Positions 1 through 5,817 of a stretch of 6,045 nucleotides of DNA are shown here, piece by piece (position 1 is the first letter of the stretch; every line of letters starts with the position of its first letter). The notes beneath the pieces are model-generated. The model saw nothing but the letters and a program-made list of their open reading frames with translations, was not told the DNA's origin and ran no database searches. The translations under genes were made by a program, and so were the position numbers. Origin of the DNA: Candidatus Roizmanbacteria bacterium CG_4_9_14_0_2_um_filter_39_13 (GTDB lineage: Bacteria; Patescibacteriota; Microgenomatia; UBA1406; GWC2-37-13); NCBI GenBank assembly GCA_002788865.1, contig PFSC01000063.1, positions 1 to 6,045 on the forward strand. The letters are read 5' to 3'.

Positions 1-353
1 ATAAAGAATTGGCAACTGAAATCAAGGCAAACTACGATTCATACGACCAAATAATCGTCACAAAAAAACGTGGTCAACCATATATTTTTATGCTGTATTA
101 CCTTGGATATTCTCCTCAAAAATATCAAGAACAAGCTGAACTTTCCGAGCCTGATGAGTATGGATTTGGACAAGTGGAAACATTTGACAAATTTCACTTT
201 ACCTTCTCATCTCCCCACCCAAACAAAAAAAATACTTTGTATATTGGTACCCCCGATGACTTTGAAGGAACTGGCATATCACAGAGCGATGTCAAAATAC
301 TATCGTCAAAAAGTAAAGAAGTATTTTGGATCTACCCAAAATCTACGAAATAA
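1..353 (+). CDS. C-terminal tail of a probable GT39-like membrane glycosyltransferase (5' end outside window)
   Basis: The reading frame is open to the left edge (codons begin at position 3) and ends at TAA 351-353, so this is the last ~116 residues of a longer gene; the TTG at position 9 is only an internal Leu codon. No membrane segment is visible. The segment YDQIIVTKKRGQPYIFMLYY, followed by a tyrosine-rich stretch and GFGQVETFDKFHF, resembles the soluble C-terminal part of multi-spanning ArnT/PMT-like (GT39, RgtA/B/C/D-like) glycosyltransferases common in Microgenomates-type bacteria. Those enzymes transfer sugars from a polyprenyl-phosphate carrier onto envelope molecules at the outer face of the membrane, and the tail follows the last transmembrane helix. 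The family assignment is from memory of the motif style, because the catalytic N-terminal loops lie outside the window. The 3' end overlaps the convergent CPBP gene by 11 bases. Another extracytoplasmic domain with the same pattern is possible. Confidence 0.6.
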   Translation, partial: KELATEIKANYDSYDQIIVTKKRGQPYIFMLYYLGYSPQKYQEQAELSEPDEYGFGQVETFDKFHFTFSSPHPNKKNTLYIGTPDDFEGTGISQSDVKILSSKSKEVFWIYPKSTK

Positions 354-1008
354 GAAGATATAGATTCAGGTTGTAAAAAGCATGAATCAAAATTGGCACG
401 ATGACATTTCTCCTTTGAAGATACAAAAATGAAACCGCAAAGCTCAAAAGGATGTCAGTCGCCATAACTTGAAGGAGCACTAATCCATGCAAATTCGGGT
501 TTGAAAATAGTATTGGTATATGGAGAAAGAAAAACAAAAAACTTGCAAAAAAAACAGAGCTCAGGACATTTTTTGAATCTTCATACAGCCTCTTCAGCAC
601 AAATCCCCTTGATAGAATCTCTTCTGAAAAACTGGATGCAAAAGCAATGAAGGAAAAGTATGCAATCTGAAATAGAGAAGCCGAGCCCAATAGTAGAATT
701 TCACCACTTTTGAAATATTGGACAATAGCTCCAGTTAGAAAAAATACAACACCAATACCTATGCCAAACAACACATTTTGCTTCAGATTTTTTGTTTTCA
801 AATCAATACTCTCGAGAAAATTACTCTTTTCGTACGTAGAAATGTAGTAGTAAATTGGCGTCAAATAAATAACAGGTTTTGCAAATAGCTCATCAAACCA
901 TGCTGGTAAATTTGTCTGAAAATATACCCGATATACAGCCCACAAGATCAAAACGATAGCCCAAACATTGAGCATTTTTTGAACCGAAGACAACTTATTT
1001 TTCATCAT
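343..1008 (-). CDS. CPBP-family intramembrane glutamic endopeptidase (CAAX protease and bacteriocin-processing/Abi family)
   Basis: A predicted 221-residue integral membrane protein. Hydrophobic segments lie near residues 15-30, 45-58, 78-98, 111-126, 150-164, 175-198 and 200-219. The three CPBP (Abi/CAAX-prenyl-protease-like) motifs are present: EExxxR at E129-E130-I-L-S-R134, FxxxH at F159-H163, and HxxxN at H209-N213 (HAFYN). The glutamates and histidines form the active site within the membrane in Rce1-type enzymes. The substrate cannot be read from sequence; bacterial members include bacteriocin self-immunity and peptide-processing proteins. I chose ATG 1006-1008 (a second ATG follows at 1003-1005); a TTG at 1039-1041 would add 11 residues but has nothing resembling a ribosome site before it. 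An AAAAGG lies 12 bases upstream of ATG 1008, rather far for a Shine-Dalgarno. The gene is 53 bp downstream of rpoD on the same strand, so co-transcription is likely. No terminator is seen at its end, which overlaps the opposing gene. Confidence 0.88.
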   Translation of the reverse strand: MMKNKLSSVQKMLNVWAIVLILWAVYRVYFQTNLPAWFDELFAKPVIYLTPIYYYISTYEKSNFLESIDLKTKNLKQNVLFGIGIGVVFFLTGAIVQYFKSGEILLLGSASLFQIAYFSFIAFASSFSEEILSRGFVLKRLYEDSKNVLSSVFFASFLFFFLHIPILFSNPNLHGLVLLQVMATDILLSFAVSFLYLQRRNVIVPILIHAFYNLNLYLLIS

Positions 1009-1061
1009 CTTCACTCTACACCTTTTGAGGCTCTGATGCAATAAGAAAAGAAGATAATAAA

Positions 1062-2150
1062 TCAGTCAAGGAAGTCTCGAAGTTTTCGAGCGCGCGTTGG
1101 ATGCTTGAGTTTGCGGATGGCCTTAGCCTCGATTTGGCGAATTCTCTCACGAGTGACCTTGAATTCTTTTCCAACCTCCTCAAGGGTTTTTGGCTTTCCA
1201 TCTTCGAGTCCAAAACGCATGATGAGCACCTTTTTTTCCCGAGGTGACAAGGTCTCAAGGACTTCTTGAAGCGCGTCTTTGAGAAGCTCAGATGATACTG
1301 CGTCATATAAACTCGGCTTTGACCTGTCGGCGATAAACTGCTCGAGCGTTGCTTCTTTGTCGTCTCCCACTGGGGTTGACAAAGATTTTGGCTGTTGAGA
1401 GATTTTCATTAAATTTTCGGCATCTTCAACCGAAATTTCCATCTCTTTTGCTATTTCTTTTATATCTGGATCTTTCCCATGCTTTTGCATGAGTCTTCGT
1501 TGAGTTTTGTAGAATCTGTTGATCTGATCAACCATGTGTACGGGGATTCTGATTGTTCGTGACTGGTCTGCGATTGCTCGCGTGATGGCTTGTCGAATCC
1601 ACCATGTGGCGTATGTGGAAAATTTGTATCCTCGTCGCCAGTCGTACTTCTCTACTCCACGGATCAACCCCTTATTCCCTTCTTGAATTAAGTCAAGAAA
1701 TGAAAGACGTCTTCCCAGGTATTTTTTGGCGATCGACACAACAAGTCGTAAATTTGATTTGATCAATCTTTCCTTTGCAGTCAAGTCTCCTTTTTCTGCA
1801 CGTTTTGCCAAATCGATCTCTTCTTCAAATGTCAAAAGTGGCGTTCGACCAATTTCTTTCAAGTATTTTTTTATTGGATCAAGTGATTCTCCATGCTTTC
1901 CCCCGATGAGTTTTTCCAGCTCTTTTTCGATTTCTTCTGCAGATTTATTTGCTTCTTCTTCCTCTCGAGTAGATGTTGTTTCAAAAATATCTATTCCTTT
2001 TTGAAATGCAGTATTAAAAAATTCATCGATCTGCTCTATTTTTGTCTCAGGTTCAGGAAACACCAAGAGGATATCTTCTTGAACGAGAAATCCTTCATCT
2101 TCACCCAGCTTGAGAAGATCTTTTAAATTTTTAGGCATTCGATTTATCAT
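1062..2150 (-). CDS. rpoD: RNA polymerase primary sigma factor RpoD (sigma-70/SigA)
   Basis: A 362-residue group 1 sigma factor that directs RNA polymerase to housekeeping promoters. Domains in order: a short region 1.1-like segment (~1-55); an acidic Glu-rich linker (~62-82); region 1.2 (~90-122, DPIKKYLKEIGRTPLLT); region 2 (~126-206), including the -10-recognising and melting segment YKFSTYATWWIRQAI (175-189); region 3 (~207-282); and region 4 (~290-356) with the -35-binding helix-turn-helix TLEEVGKEF-VTRERIRQIEAKA (322-344). All core aromatic residues for strand opening are present. Region 2.2 reads EGNKGLIRGVEKYDW where many sigma factors have EGNIGLMRAVEKFDY. Length is close to the compact SigA type (Bacillus ~370) and lacks the large non-conserved insert of E. 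coli sigma70. ATG 2148-2150 was chosen; ATG 2136-2138 is an in-frame alternative, and neither has a Shine-Dalgarno. It follows dnaG by 46 bp, the classical dnaG-rpoD arrangement. Confidence 0.97.
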   Translation of the reverse strand: MINRMPKNLKDLLKLGEDEGFLVQEDILLVFPEPETKIEQIDEFFNTAFQKGIDIFETTSTREEEEANKSAEEIEKELEKLIGGKHGESLDPIKKYLKEIGRTPLLTFEEEIDLAKRAEKGDLTAKERLIKSNLRLVVSIAKKYLGRRLSFLDLIQEGNKGLIRGVEKYDWRRGYKFSTYATWWIRQAITRAIADQSRTIRIPVHMVDQINRFYKTQRRLMQKHGKDPDIKEIAKEMEISVEDAENLMKISQQPKSLSTPVGDDKEATLEQFIADRSKPSLYDAVSSELLKDALQEVLETLSPREKKVLIMRFGLEDGKPKTLEEVGKEFKVTRERIRQIEAKAIRKLKHPTRARKLRDFLD

Positions 2151-2157
2151 AAGCTAT

Positions 2158-2166
2158 ATGATACCA
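2158..2166 (-). promoter_or_regulatory. Possible extended -10 promoter immediately before rpoD
   Basis: On the minus strand the dnaG-rpoD gap contains TGG-TATCAT, a 5/6 match to TATAAT preceded by the TGn extension, ending 7 bases before the rpoD ATG at 2150. No -35 hexamer is evident, but extended -10 promoters can work without one. Transcription starting about 7 bases below the box would begin at the ATG and give a leaderless rpoD mRNA. The sequence is short and AT-rich, so a chance match is possible; the repeated spacing at other starts in this window is the main support. Confidence 0.35.
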
Positions 2167-2196
2167 GACTATTGTTGCAGATAATGAGCATACATT

Positions 2197-3954
2197 TTAC
2201 AATGCTTGGAACGTTTTTTCCATGCGTTTTAATTTTTCTGACAATGCGCTCAACCGTACATCATCTGTTTCTTCGGTAGTACTTAGTAAATCATGGACAT
2301 TTTGCTTTAGTTCTGAAATAGCAAGCTCGGTACTAAGTTTGACAAAATTTTTGTCATTCATATCCGGCAGATCACTTGCAAATAGAAAAAGCTCATCGGC
2401 AACCGATAGCGTCTGTGCAGGTAGAAGTTTCGCAAATTGCGCATAATCAAACTCTTGTTTCTGCACGTCGAGATACTGTATGAGTTTTTCAAAAATCGAT
2501 GCATACGAGGGAATTTTAAAATACTCTGGCTCCAGAACCTTTGTATCAAACTTCAACAACTCTGCTGGATTTTTATGCTGCAATAGAAAACTTAGGATAT
2601 ATTTTTGCATTAATTCCTTTCGAGAAATATTTGATGTGCTTTTTTTCTTTGATGCGTACGTTGTTTTTGTTTTGAAATCTTGGTTTCGAAGAAGCTTCTC
2701 CACACTCTCTTCCTGAACATCGAGAATGCTTGCCAAGGCACGTACGTAATGCGAGCGCACGATAGGATTATTGATAAGTCTGATAAAGGGCGCCACCTCA
2801 TCACCGATCTTTTTTTTGTGAGAGGATGAGTCTTCTGGATATTTTTTTTTGGCTGAATTGATGAGAAAATCGTATATAGGTCGCGCCTTTTTCACATCTT
2901 TCAGAAACTGAACTTTATCTGCACGAATCGCCTCGTCAGGATCTTTCCCTTTTGAAAACTCAACAATATGAATCTCAAAATCCATTTTTTCCGCGACAAC
3001 TATGCCTCTCTTCATAGCCTCTATTCCAGCAGCATCCGTGTCAAGCGCGAGAGTGAGTCTTTTTGTATATCTTTTCAGAATATTGAGTTGCCCCTCTGTA
3101 AGCGCTGCGCCTTTTATCGCAACTATATTTTCAACATCATATTGATAGGGAGTAATCAGATCAAACTCTCCTTCTACAACAATTGCATTATCAGATTTTC
3201 GAATTGCTTCTTTTGTTTTGTCAATTCCATACAAATGATCCCTTTTGTGATAGACCTCTGTTTCTGGTGTGTTGACATATTTTGCAGAATGCGCATCCTC
3301 CTCAAGAAGTCTTCCAGAAAATCCGATCACCTTTCCCCTCGCATCTCGAAGTGGGAACATCACTCTATTTCGAAAACGATCATATCCACGAGACTGATCT
3401 TTCATGATGATGAGTCCCGAATCGACGATATCCTGAAATGCAAAATTTTTCTTTTGAAGGTATTTAAGAAGTGAATCCCAAGATGATGGAGCATATCCAA
3501 GCTCAAACGTCTTGATTATTCGTTCATTCAATGTACGATTTTTCAGATATTCGCGTGCTTTTATCCCAAACTTTGTCTTTTCGAGCAGATACTGATAATA
3601 CTTACGTGCGGATTCATTTATCGCATATAGTTTTTCTTTTTTATCCCATTTTGTATCATTAAACGAGCCGTTCTCAAGCACAATTCCAGTCATCTCTGCA
3701 AGCTCTTGAAGCGCTTCATAAAACGTGAGATTATCCCATTTCATTAAAAATGAAATGACATCGCCACCAACTCCACACGTACCGAAACAGTGCCAAATTT
3801 GCCGATCTGCAGAAACCACAAAGGAGGGAGTTTTTTCCTGGTGAAATGGGCACAATCCCTTGAAATTTCTCCCTGCCTTTTTCAATTGAACTCTTTGGCC
3901 AATATACTCGACAATGTCGATTTTTCCTTTTATTTCATCTGTCTGGTCGTTCAT
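2197..3954 (-). CDS. dnaG: DNA primase DnaG
   Basis: A 585-residue bacterial primase, which makes RNA primers for lagging-strand synthesis at the replication fork. The N-terminal CHC2 zinc finger has C35-P-F-H38 and C56...C60, with the last pair spaced CFGTC (C-x3-C) rather than the usual CFGC. The catalytic core shows the basic RNA-polymerase motif (YDRFRNRVMFPLRDARG, 191-207; KYVNTPETEVYHKRDHLYG, 225-243). The Toprim fold has EGEFD (261-265), the metal-binding DTDAAG (305-310) and GKDPDEA (336-342). The C-terminal ~140 residues (helicase-interaction region in other primases) are helical-looking and poorly conserved. I chose ATG 3952-3954 because it aligns with the usual start of the family (M-x-D-Q-x-x-EIKxxIDIV). 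The TTG at 3973-3975 adds seven residues but lies upstream of the best -10 box. The gene is divergent from the PilM/LytR_C gene and is followed by rpoD. Confidence 0.97.
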   Translation of the reverse strand: MNDQTDEIKGKIDIVEYIGQRVQLKKAGRNFKGLCPFHQEKTPSFVVSADRQIWHCFGTCGVGGDVISFLMKWDNLTFYEALQELAEMTGIVLENGSFNDTKWDKKEKLYAINESARKYYQYLLEKTKFGIKAREYLKNRTLNERIIKTFELGYAPSSWDSLLKYLQKKNFAFQDIVDSGLIIMKDQSRGYDRFRNRVMFPLRDARGKVIGFSGRLLEEDAHSAKYVNTPETEVYHKRDHLYGIDKTKEAIRKSDNAIVVEGEFDLITPYQYDVENIVAIKGAALTEGQLNILKRYTKRLTLALDTDAAGIEAMKRGIVVAEKMDFEIHIVEFSKGKDPDEAIRADKVQFLKDVKKARPIYDFLINSAKKKYPEDSSSHKKKIGDEVAPFIRLINNPIVRSHYVRALASILDVQEESVEKLLRNQDFKTKTTYASKKKSTSNISRKELMQKYILSFLLQHKNPAELLKFDTKVLEPEYFKIPSYASIFEKLIQYLDVQKQEFDYAQFAKLLPAQTLSVADELFLFASDLPDMNDKNFVKLSTELAISELKQNVHDLLSTTEETDDVRLSALSEKLKRMEKTFQAL

Positions 3955-3963
3955 CGTATTCAC

Positions 3964-3969
3964 ATTATA
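3964..3969 (-). promoter_or_regulatory. Candidate -10 box for dnaG (operon promoter)
   Basis: A perfect TATAAT on the minus strand lies 9 bases before ATG 3954. A start about 7 bases below it would give a leader of only 2-3 bases. The -35 region at 17-18 bp spacing (GAGAAA) is poor. A second minus-strand TATAAT at 4005-4010 could instead give a leader of about 44 bases; a GAAGG lies in that leader, about 20 bases before the ATG, too far to be a clear ribosome site. Which box is used cannot be decided from sequence. If this one is used, the TTG 3975 start of dnaG is excluded. Confidence 0.5.
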
Positions 3970-3982
3970 ACTCAACCTTCGC

Positions 3983-4012
3983 TTGCTTTCTCTTTCTACA
4001 TGGCATTATAAT
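3983..4012 (+). promoter_or_regulatory. Candidate promoter for the PilM-like/LytR_C gene, predicting a leaderless mRNA
   Basis: TTGCTT (3983-3988) and a perfect TATAAT (4007-4012) are separated by 18 bp. The -10 ends only 7 bases before ATG 4020, so a normal start site coincides with the A of the start codon. No purine-rich ribosome site exists in TTATAATAATTTTA before the ATG. The -10 lies inside the palindrome ATTATAAT (4005-4012), so the same eight bases also present TATAAT on the minus strand towards dnaG. Confidence 0.6.
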
Positions 4013-4019
4013 AATTTTA

Positions 4020-5507
4020 ATGCTATACGTATATCTTGATTCATCACAGATCAAACTCATGCTTCTCAAGAAGAGTTTACTTGGTCAATATGAGTCCTCA
4101 TTTGTGAAAAAATCCCTCCAGGAAGATCTCCTCAAGGATGGGTTGCCTGTAAATCCTGACGTTATTGCCTCAGGTCTCAAAGAAGCTCTTTCTGGGTTCA
4201 AAGATCAGCCAATCAAAGAAAAAGACGTCACGCTCATTTTGCCACAGGAAGCCTTTTTGTTTTTTCGTGAAGATATGCCGATCGATATTGCAGATGCTGT
4301 CCTTGAGACATATCTCCGAGAAAAGGCACGAGCACATCTGAATTCTGATATAGACAATAGTCATTTTGACTATCTCATTCGAGAAAGTGAAGGGAAAAAG
4401 AAAGTACTCTTTTATGCAATAAAGAAAGAGGCTCTGCAAGCATATCAAAAACCCTTATCTCTCCTTGACTTCAATTTAAAAAGCATCATCCCCGAACCTC
4501 TCACCTACTTTAAGCTTTTCGAGAAAACCCTCCGCCCAAATAAAAAAGAGAATATTTGGTATGTTTCGTATGATCAGGATAAACTTTCTGGATATGTGTA
4601 CGACTCATTTGGACTTCTTGAAGAAAAGAGATGGACCGCAACAATTGCAAAAACCAAAAAAATTGAAGATGTGCTTCAAAAACAGGTAGCAGTGTACGAA
4701 GCAAAATCTGTCAAACTCAATAGGCTCATTCTATCCGGAGCTCAGTCTGATGATGTGAGGCAAGATACGTTTACAAAAAATGTGGGTGTATGGACAAATC
4801 CAATCAAGCGAATCATTCCACATTTTTACGCAGATTATCTCAAGATGCTCAGGGGTCAGAATGAGTCAGAGCTGCCCATTCTCACTCACGATATGCTCAT
4901 CGGAGGATTTATTTTTGCATCTGAGGATAAACAATTTTCGATGTATAAATCGACAAATAAATCAATTGGATCGAGTCGTTCAAAGCCATCATTCTCACTT
5001 CCTACTATACCAGTCCCAAAAAAAATTATATTTTTATTTGCGCTTTCATTTCTCATCACATTTGGAATATTGTTTGGGCTTGCGCAGATGAATACAAACA
5101 TGATTACTTTGAAAATACCCTCTATCGCATTTCCGAGCTTCGCATCTCCCACGCCGACTCCAATCCCAACAACTCCCACCCCAAATGCTCCAACACCGAC
5201 TCCAACTCCAGAAGTCGTACGAGAAGAACTGAAAATAAAAGTGCTCAATGGCTCAGGTATACGGGGAAAAGCAGGCATCGTCAAAGACTTTTTGACAGAT
5301 GCTGGGTATGAAGATATCATAACTGCAAATGCAGCAGCCTTTGATTATGAAATAACGGTAATTCAATTTAAAAAAGGTCAAGAAGCAACGCGCGACCTTG
5401 TTTCAGAAGATATTGCATCTGAAATCGAAGACAAAGTTGTCTTTGAAACTCTAGCCGAAGATGAAGCCGCTGATATTGTGATCATCGTCGGGACTGATTT
5501 TAAGTAA
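4020..5507 (+). CDS. Single-pass membrane protein: degenerate PilM/FtsA-like actin fold fused to an extracytoplasmic LytR_C domain
   Basis: A 495-residue protein of three parts. Residues 1-~305 follow the order of PilM-type actin-like ATPases: the first strand pair LYVYLDSSQIKLMLLKK (phosphate-1 position); LPVNPDVIASGLKEAL (43-58); TLILPQEAFLFFREDMP (71-87); the paired segment VLFYAIKKEAL...LDFNLKSIIPEPLTYF (129-164); and VAVYEAKSVKLNRLILSGAQS (223-243), where PilM carries YE(A)..(I)VLSGG. The nucleotide-binding signatures look eroded: LDSS instead of D(I)GSS, no clear second phosphate motif near 179-195, and SGAQ in place of SGGG. Residues 335-356 are a strong membrane helix. Residues 377-397 are a Pro-Thr linker, and ~403-494 match the LytR_C domain (KIKVLNGSGIRGKAG, then DIVIIVGTDF at the end). 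The order predicts a cytoplasmic N-terminus and an external C-terminus, consistent with a scaffold linking cytoplasm to cell wall. Function is inference. ATG 4020 has no Shine-Dalgarno. Confidence 0.85.
   Translation: MLYVYLDSSQIKLMLLKKSLLGQYESSFVKKSLQEDLLKDGLPVNPDVIASGLKEALSGFKDQPIKEKDVTLILPQEAFLFFREDMPIDIADAVLETYLREKARAHLNSDIDNSHFDYLIRESEGKKKVLFYAIKKEALQAYQKPLSLLDFNLKSIIPEPLTYFKLFEKTLRPNKKENIWYVSYDQDKLSGYVYDSFGLLEEKRWTATIAKTKKIEDVLQKQVAVYEAKSVKLNRLILSGAQSDDVRQDTFTKNVGVWTNPIKRIIPHFYADYLKMLRGQNESELPILTHDMLIGGFIFASEDKQFSMYKSTNKSIGSSRSKPSFSLPTIPVPKKIIFLFALSFLITFGILFGLAQMNTNMITLKIPSIAFPSFASPTPTPIPTTPTPNAPTPTPTPEVVREELKIKVLNGSGIRGKAGIVKDFLTDAGYEDIITANAAAFDYEITVIQFKKGQEATRDLVSEDIASEIEDKVVFETLAEDEAADIVIIVGTDFK
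5148..5210 (+). repeat. Low-complexity Pro-Thr linker coding repeat
   Basis: Twenty-one codons made almost only of Pro and Thr (mostly PT/TP dipeptides, with single I, N and A) encode the external stalk between the membrane helix and the LytR_C domain. The DNA is a degenerate repeat of CCNACNCC-type units, for example CCGACTCCAAT and CCGACTCCAAC. Such stretches are prone to length change by slippage. The antisense strand reads as a Gly-Val repeat, which is an artefact. Confidence 0.85.
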
Positions 5508-5620
5508 AAACCCTCCCCTTAAAGGACTTATTCGTCAACGAAAAGATAGAGTTTGGATATGGGCTTGAACAGACAAAAGTATTTTTTGAAAATCTTGGAA
5601 TAGGAAATCTTTCTACATAA
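5504..5620 (+). other. Startless open frame after the LytR_C gene, possible gene relic
   Basis: Between stop codons at 5501-5503 and 5618-5620 lies a frame of 38 codons with protein-like composition (it includes FVNEKIEFGYGLEQTKVFF and ends NLGIGNLST) but no ATG, GTG or TTG. It is in a different frame from the upstream gene, so it is not a simple read-through extension. It could be the 3' remnant of a decayed gene or chance. I recognise no family. Confidence 0.2.
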
Positions 5621-5650
5621 AATGCCCTACTATCTTTTAGATTCTCCTAT
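5600..5650. repeat. Imperfect inverted repeat in the intergenic region
   Basis: ATAGGAAATCT (5600-5610) can pair with AGATTCTCCTAT (5639-5650): 11 base pairs with one bulged C and a 28-base loop. There is no T-tract directly after it, so it does not look like a standard intrinsic terminator. It could be a weak mRNA 3'-end structure for the upstream gene, an operator-like site or chance. It is the only notable hairpin I found downstream of the 4020-5507 gene. Confidence 0.25.
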
Positions 5651-5678
5651 CAAATCGCCTACGGATGATAATACAACA

Positions 5679-5684
5679 GATAAT
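5679..5684 (+). promoter_or_regulatory. Weak candidate -10 box before the small right-end frame
   Basis: GATAAT (5/6 match to TATAAT) ends 8 bases before ATG 5693, the same geometry as the leaderless candidates elsewhere in the window. There is no -35 at 17-18 bp, and the area is about 30% GC, so this could easily be chance. Confidence 0.22.
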
Positions 5685-5691
5685 ATTCTAA

Positions 5692-5817
5692 AATGTATGT
5701 AAAACAGATGAAAAAAGAAATCCTAAGAAAAATAACAAAAAGCGAATTAAACAGTTCAACTTATCAGAAAATAATAGGCTAACCTATATATATGATTACT
5801 CAACAAAAAGATTATGT
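5692..5817 (+). other. Upstream open extension of the right-end frame, with an out-of-frame ATG start
   Basis: The frame of the ATG 5818 gene stays open back to 5692 (after TAA 5689-5691) and encodes 42 further residues, strongly basic (KRNPKKNNKKRIK) then ending LTYIYDYSTKRLC, but contains no start codon. In another frame ATG 5693 begins MYVKQMKKEILRKI and stops at 5780-5782 after 29 codons. The two frames would join into one protein starting MYVKQMKK-RNPKKNNKK if one base were added within the run of six A at 5711-5716. This could be a sequencing indel, a disabling mutation or -1 slippage on AAA-AAA. Confidence 0.35.

Larger units (their letters stand above)
5508..5691. other. Intergenic stretch with no confident gene
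   Basis: The 184 bases between the LytR_C gene and the right-end frame hold only the startless frame (5504-5620), the imperfect inverted repeat (5600-5650) and a 26-codon ATG frame (5622-5702) without coding support. No intrinsic terminator with a T-tract, tRNA or repeat array is visible. Sequence character changes here from core-like to AT-rich. Confidence 0.6.

Noticed and set aside
70..363. Plus-strand 97-codon frame overlapping the glycosyltransferase tail
   Set aside because: Shifted-frame shadow; the frame ending at 353 has the family-like sequence and is open to the window edge.
363..388. GATTCA...TGAATC inverted repeat as a terminator
   Set aside because: Only 6 bp of stem with a 14-base loop, located inside the coding end of the CPBP gene and without a T-tract on either strand.
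2968..3474. Plus-strand 168-codon frame inside dnaG
   Set aside because: It lies fully antisense to the catalytic core of dnaG, is rich in Cys/Phe/Ser/Ile as expected for an antisense shadow, and has no recognisable domain.
4886..5320. Minus-strand 144-codon frame with a Gly-Val repeat
   Set aside because: It is the antisense reading of the Pro-Thr linker and LytR_C region; the repeat is the complement of the PT codons and no other coding evidence exists.
5508..5535. Intrinsic terminator directly after the LytR_C gene
   Set aside because: CCTTAAAGG is nearly self-complementary but leaves a one-base loop, and no T-run follows; it cannot form a usable terminator hairpin.
5622..5702. 26-codon frame starting ATG 5622
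   Set aside because: Too short, no family resemblance, only a weak distant AGGAAA upstream, and it overlaps the start of a better candidate frame.
5711..5717. Programmed -1 frameshift site AAAAAAG
   Set aside because: The upstream frame reads AAA-AAA-GAA, so the heptamer is in the wrong phase for the X-XXY-YYZ rule, and I see no stimulatory hairpin; kept only as one of several explanations.
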